Of a stretch of 64,000 nucleotides of DNA, positions 63,470-64,000 are shown piece after piece (positions within the stretch are counted from its first letter, which is position 1; each line of letters begins with the position of its first letter). The position numbers were made by a program, and so were the translations under genes. The stretch is from Glutamicibacter creatinolyticus. GTDB lineage: Bacteria; Actinomycetota; Actinomycetes; Actinomycetales; Micrococcaceae. A model generated the notes under the pieces. It searched no databases and was not told the DNA's origin. It saw nothing but the letters and a program-made list of their open reading frames with translations. The stretch covers positions 2,108,001 to 2,172,000 of the forward strand of contig NZ_CP034412.1 in NCBI RefSeq assembly GCF_006094275.1, read 5' to 3'.

Positions 63470-64000
63470 TCAGGCGCTGGCGTTGGCGGCGGCGCGGGCC
63501 GCGGCCGGCAGCGCGTTGATGATCCGTTCCATGGCCGCATCATCGTGTGCCGCAGAGACGAACCAGGCCTCGAAGACGCTCGGGGGCAGGTAGACCCCGG
63601 AGTCCAGCATGGAGTGGAAGAACGGGGCGTAGCGGAACGCCTCCTGCTTCTGCGCCTCCGCGTAGTTCTGCACCCCGGTGTCCGCGGTGCCGAAGGCCAC
63701 CGAGAACAGCGTGCCGGCACGCTGGATCGAGTGGTTCACGCCGGCCTCGTTCAGCGCGTTGACCAGGGCGGTCTCCAGGGCCTGGGACTGCTTGGCGAGG
63801 TGGGCGTAGACCTCGTCGGTGGCGTGGGTCAGCTGGGCGATGCCCGCGGCCATGGCCACCGGGTTCCCGGAAAGGGTTCCGGCCTGGTAGACCGGCCCCA
63901 GCGGGGCCAGGTAGTCCATCACCTCGGCGCGTCCGCCCAGGGCGGCGGTGGGCAGGCCACCGCCGATGACCTTGCCGAAGGTGTACAGGTCCGCGTTCCA
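63470..64000 (-). CDS. hemL: Glutamate-1-semialdehyde 2,1-aminomutase, C-terminal part
   Basis: 177 codons up to the window edge, where the frame is still open, so the N-terminus is missing. The first visible residues include the PLP-lysine motif [37 protein letters not shown] and the C-terminal aminotransferase fold follow. HemL converts glutamate-1-semialdehyde to 5-aminolevulinate, the tetrapyrrole precursor. Confidence 0.95.
   Translation of the reverse strand, partial: WNADLYTFGKVIGGGLPTAALGGRAEVMDYLAPLGPVYQAGTLSGNPVAMAAGIAQLTHATDEVYAHLAKQSQALETALVNALNEAGVNHSIQRAGTLFSVAFGTADTGVQNYAEAQKQEAFRYAPFFHSMLDSGVYLPPSVFEAWFVSAAHDDAAMERIINALPAAARAAANASA

Overview
The window is chromosomal DNA from a high-GC actinobacterium. 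Gene content points to Micrococcales, most likely an Arthrobacter-like member of the Micrococcaceae. Support comes from the MtrA-MtrB-LpqB signalling operon, an Rv3235-type protein next to secA, the UvrD2/NudC/AdnA/AdnB block, a UPF0182 membrane protein and a PDZ-Lon (YlbL-like) protease. Much of the gene order matches, from memory, two regions of the Mycobacterium tuberculosis chromosome (around Rv3235-Rv3246c and Rv3193c-Rv3202c), with further neighbours resembling Rv3015c-Rv3029c. I saw no insertion sequence, phage, plasmid gene or CRISPR array.

Layout. 1-11.8 kb is the envelope/secretion block: a conserved protein cut by the left edge, a LysM membrane protein, an Rv3235-like protein, secA, a YcaQ-type glycosylase, hpf, comF-like, then lpqB-mtrB-mtrA. 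11.9-13.5 kb carries a MetE-fold protein and chorismate mutase. 13.5-19.1 kb is a four-gene dipeptide-type ABC transporter. 19.2-24.9 kb is the most distinctive part: a membrane-fused copper nitrite reductase, an NnrS-like membrane protein and an Fe-S-type (SufR-like) regulator in one overlapping operon, with a divergent DUF2249 gene. A 32-bp near-perfect palindrome lies between the two transcription units.

24.9-28.1 kb holds mnmA, a cysteine desulfurase and an unknown gene. 28.2-33.1 kb holds a FolP2-like/RibD-like pair, a lipid kinase, a DnaJ-domain protein, trmL and an RskA-like membrane protein. 33.2-37.5 kb holds a PIG-L deacetylase with etfA-etfB and an HtrA-type protease. 37.7-41.3 kb holds a TPM protein, PspA and two identical initiator tRNA genes, each with its own terminator.

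41.4-60.5 kb is proteolysis and DNA repair: UPF0182, PDZ-Lon, a DUF2342 metalloprotease, a YgjP-like peptidase, uvrD2, nudC, a kinase-fold protein missing its catalytic aspartates, adnB-adnA coupled to an alkyltransferase-like gene, and a DEDDh exonuclease. 60.7-63.3 kb is a complete metNIQ methionine-type transporter. The window ends inside hemL.

The nitrite-reductase module is the best candidate for something not fully described. The single large polypeptide carries a polytopic membrane domain, an extra cupredoxin and a complete two-domain NirK with all expected copper ligands. Other loci worth a look are the ATL-AdnA-AdnB repair operon, the DnaJ/NERD-like fusion, the apparent pseudokinase and the hairpin-dense etfB/htrA intergenic region.
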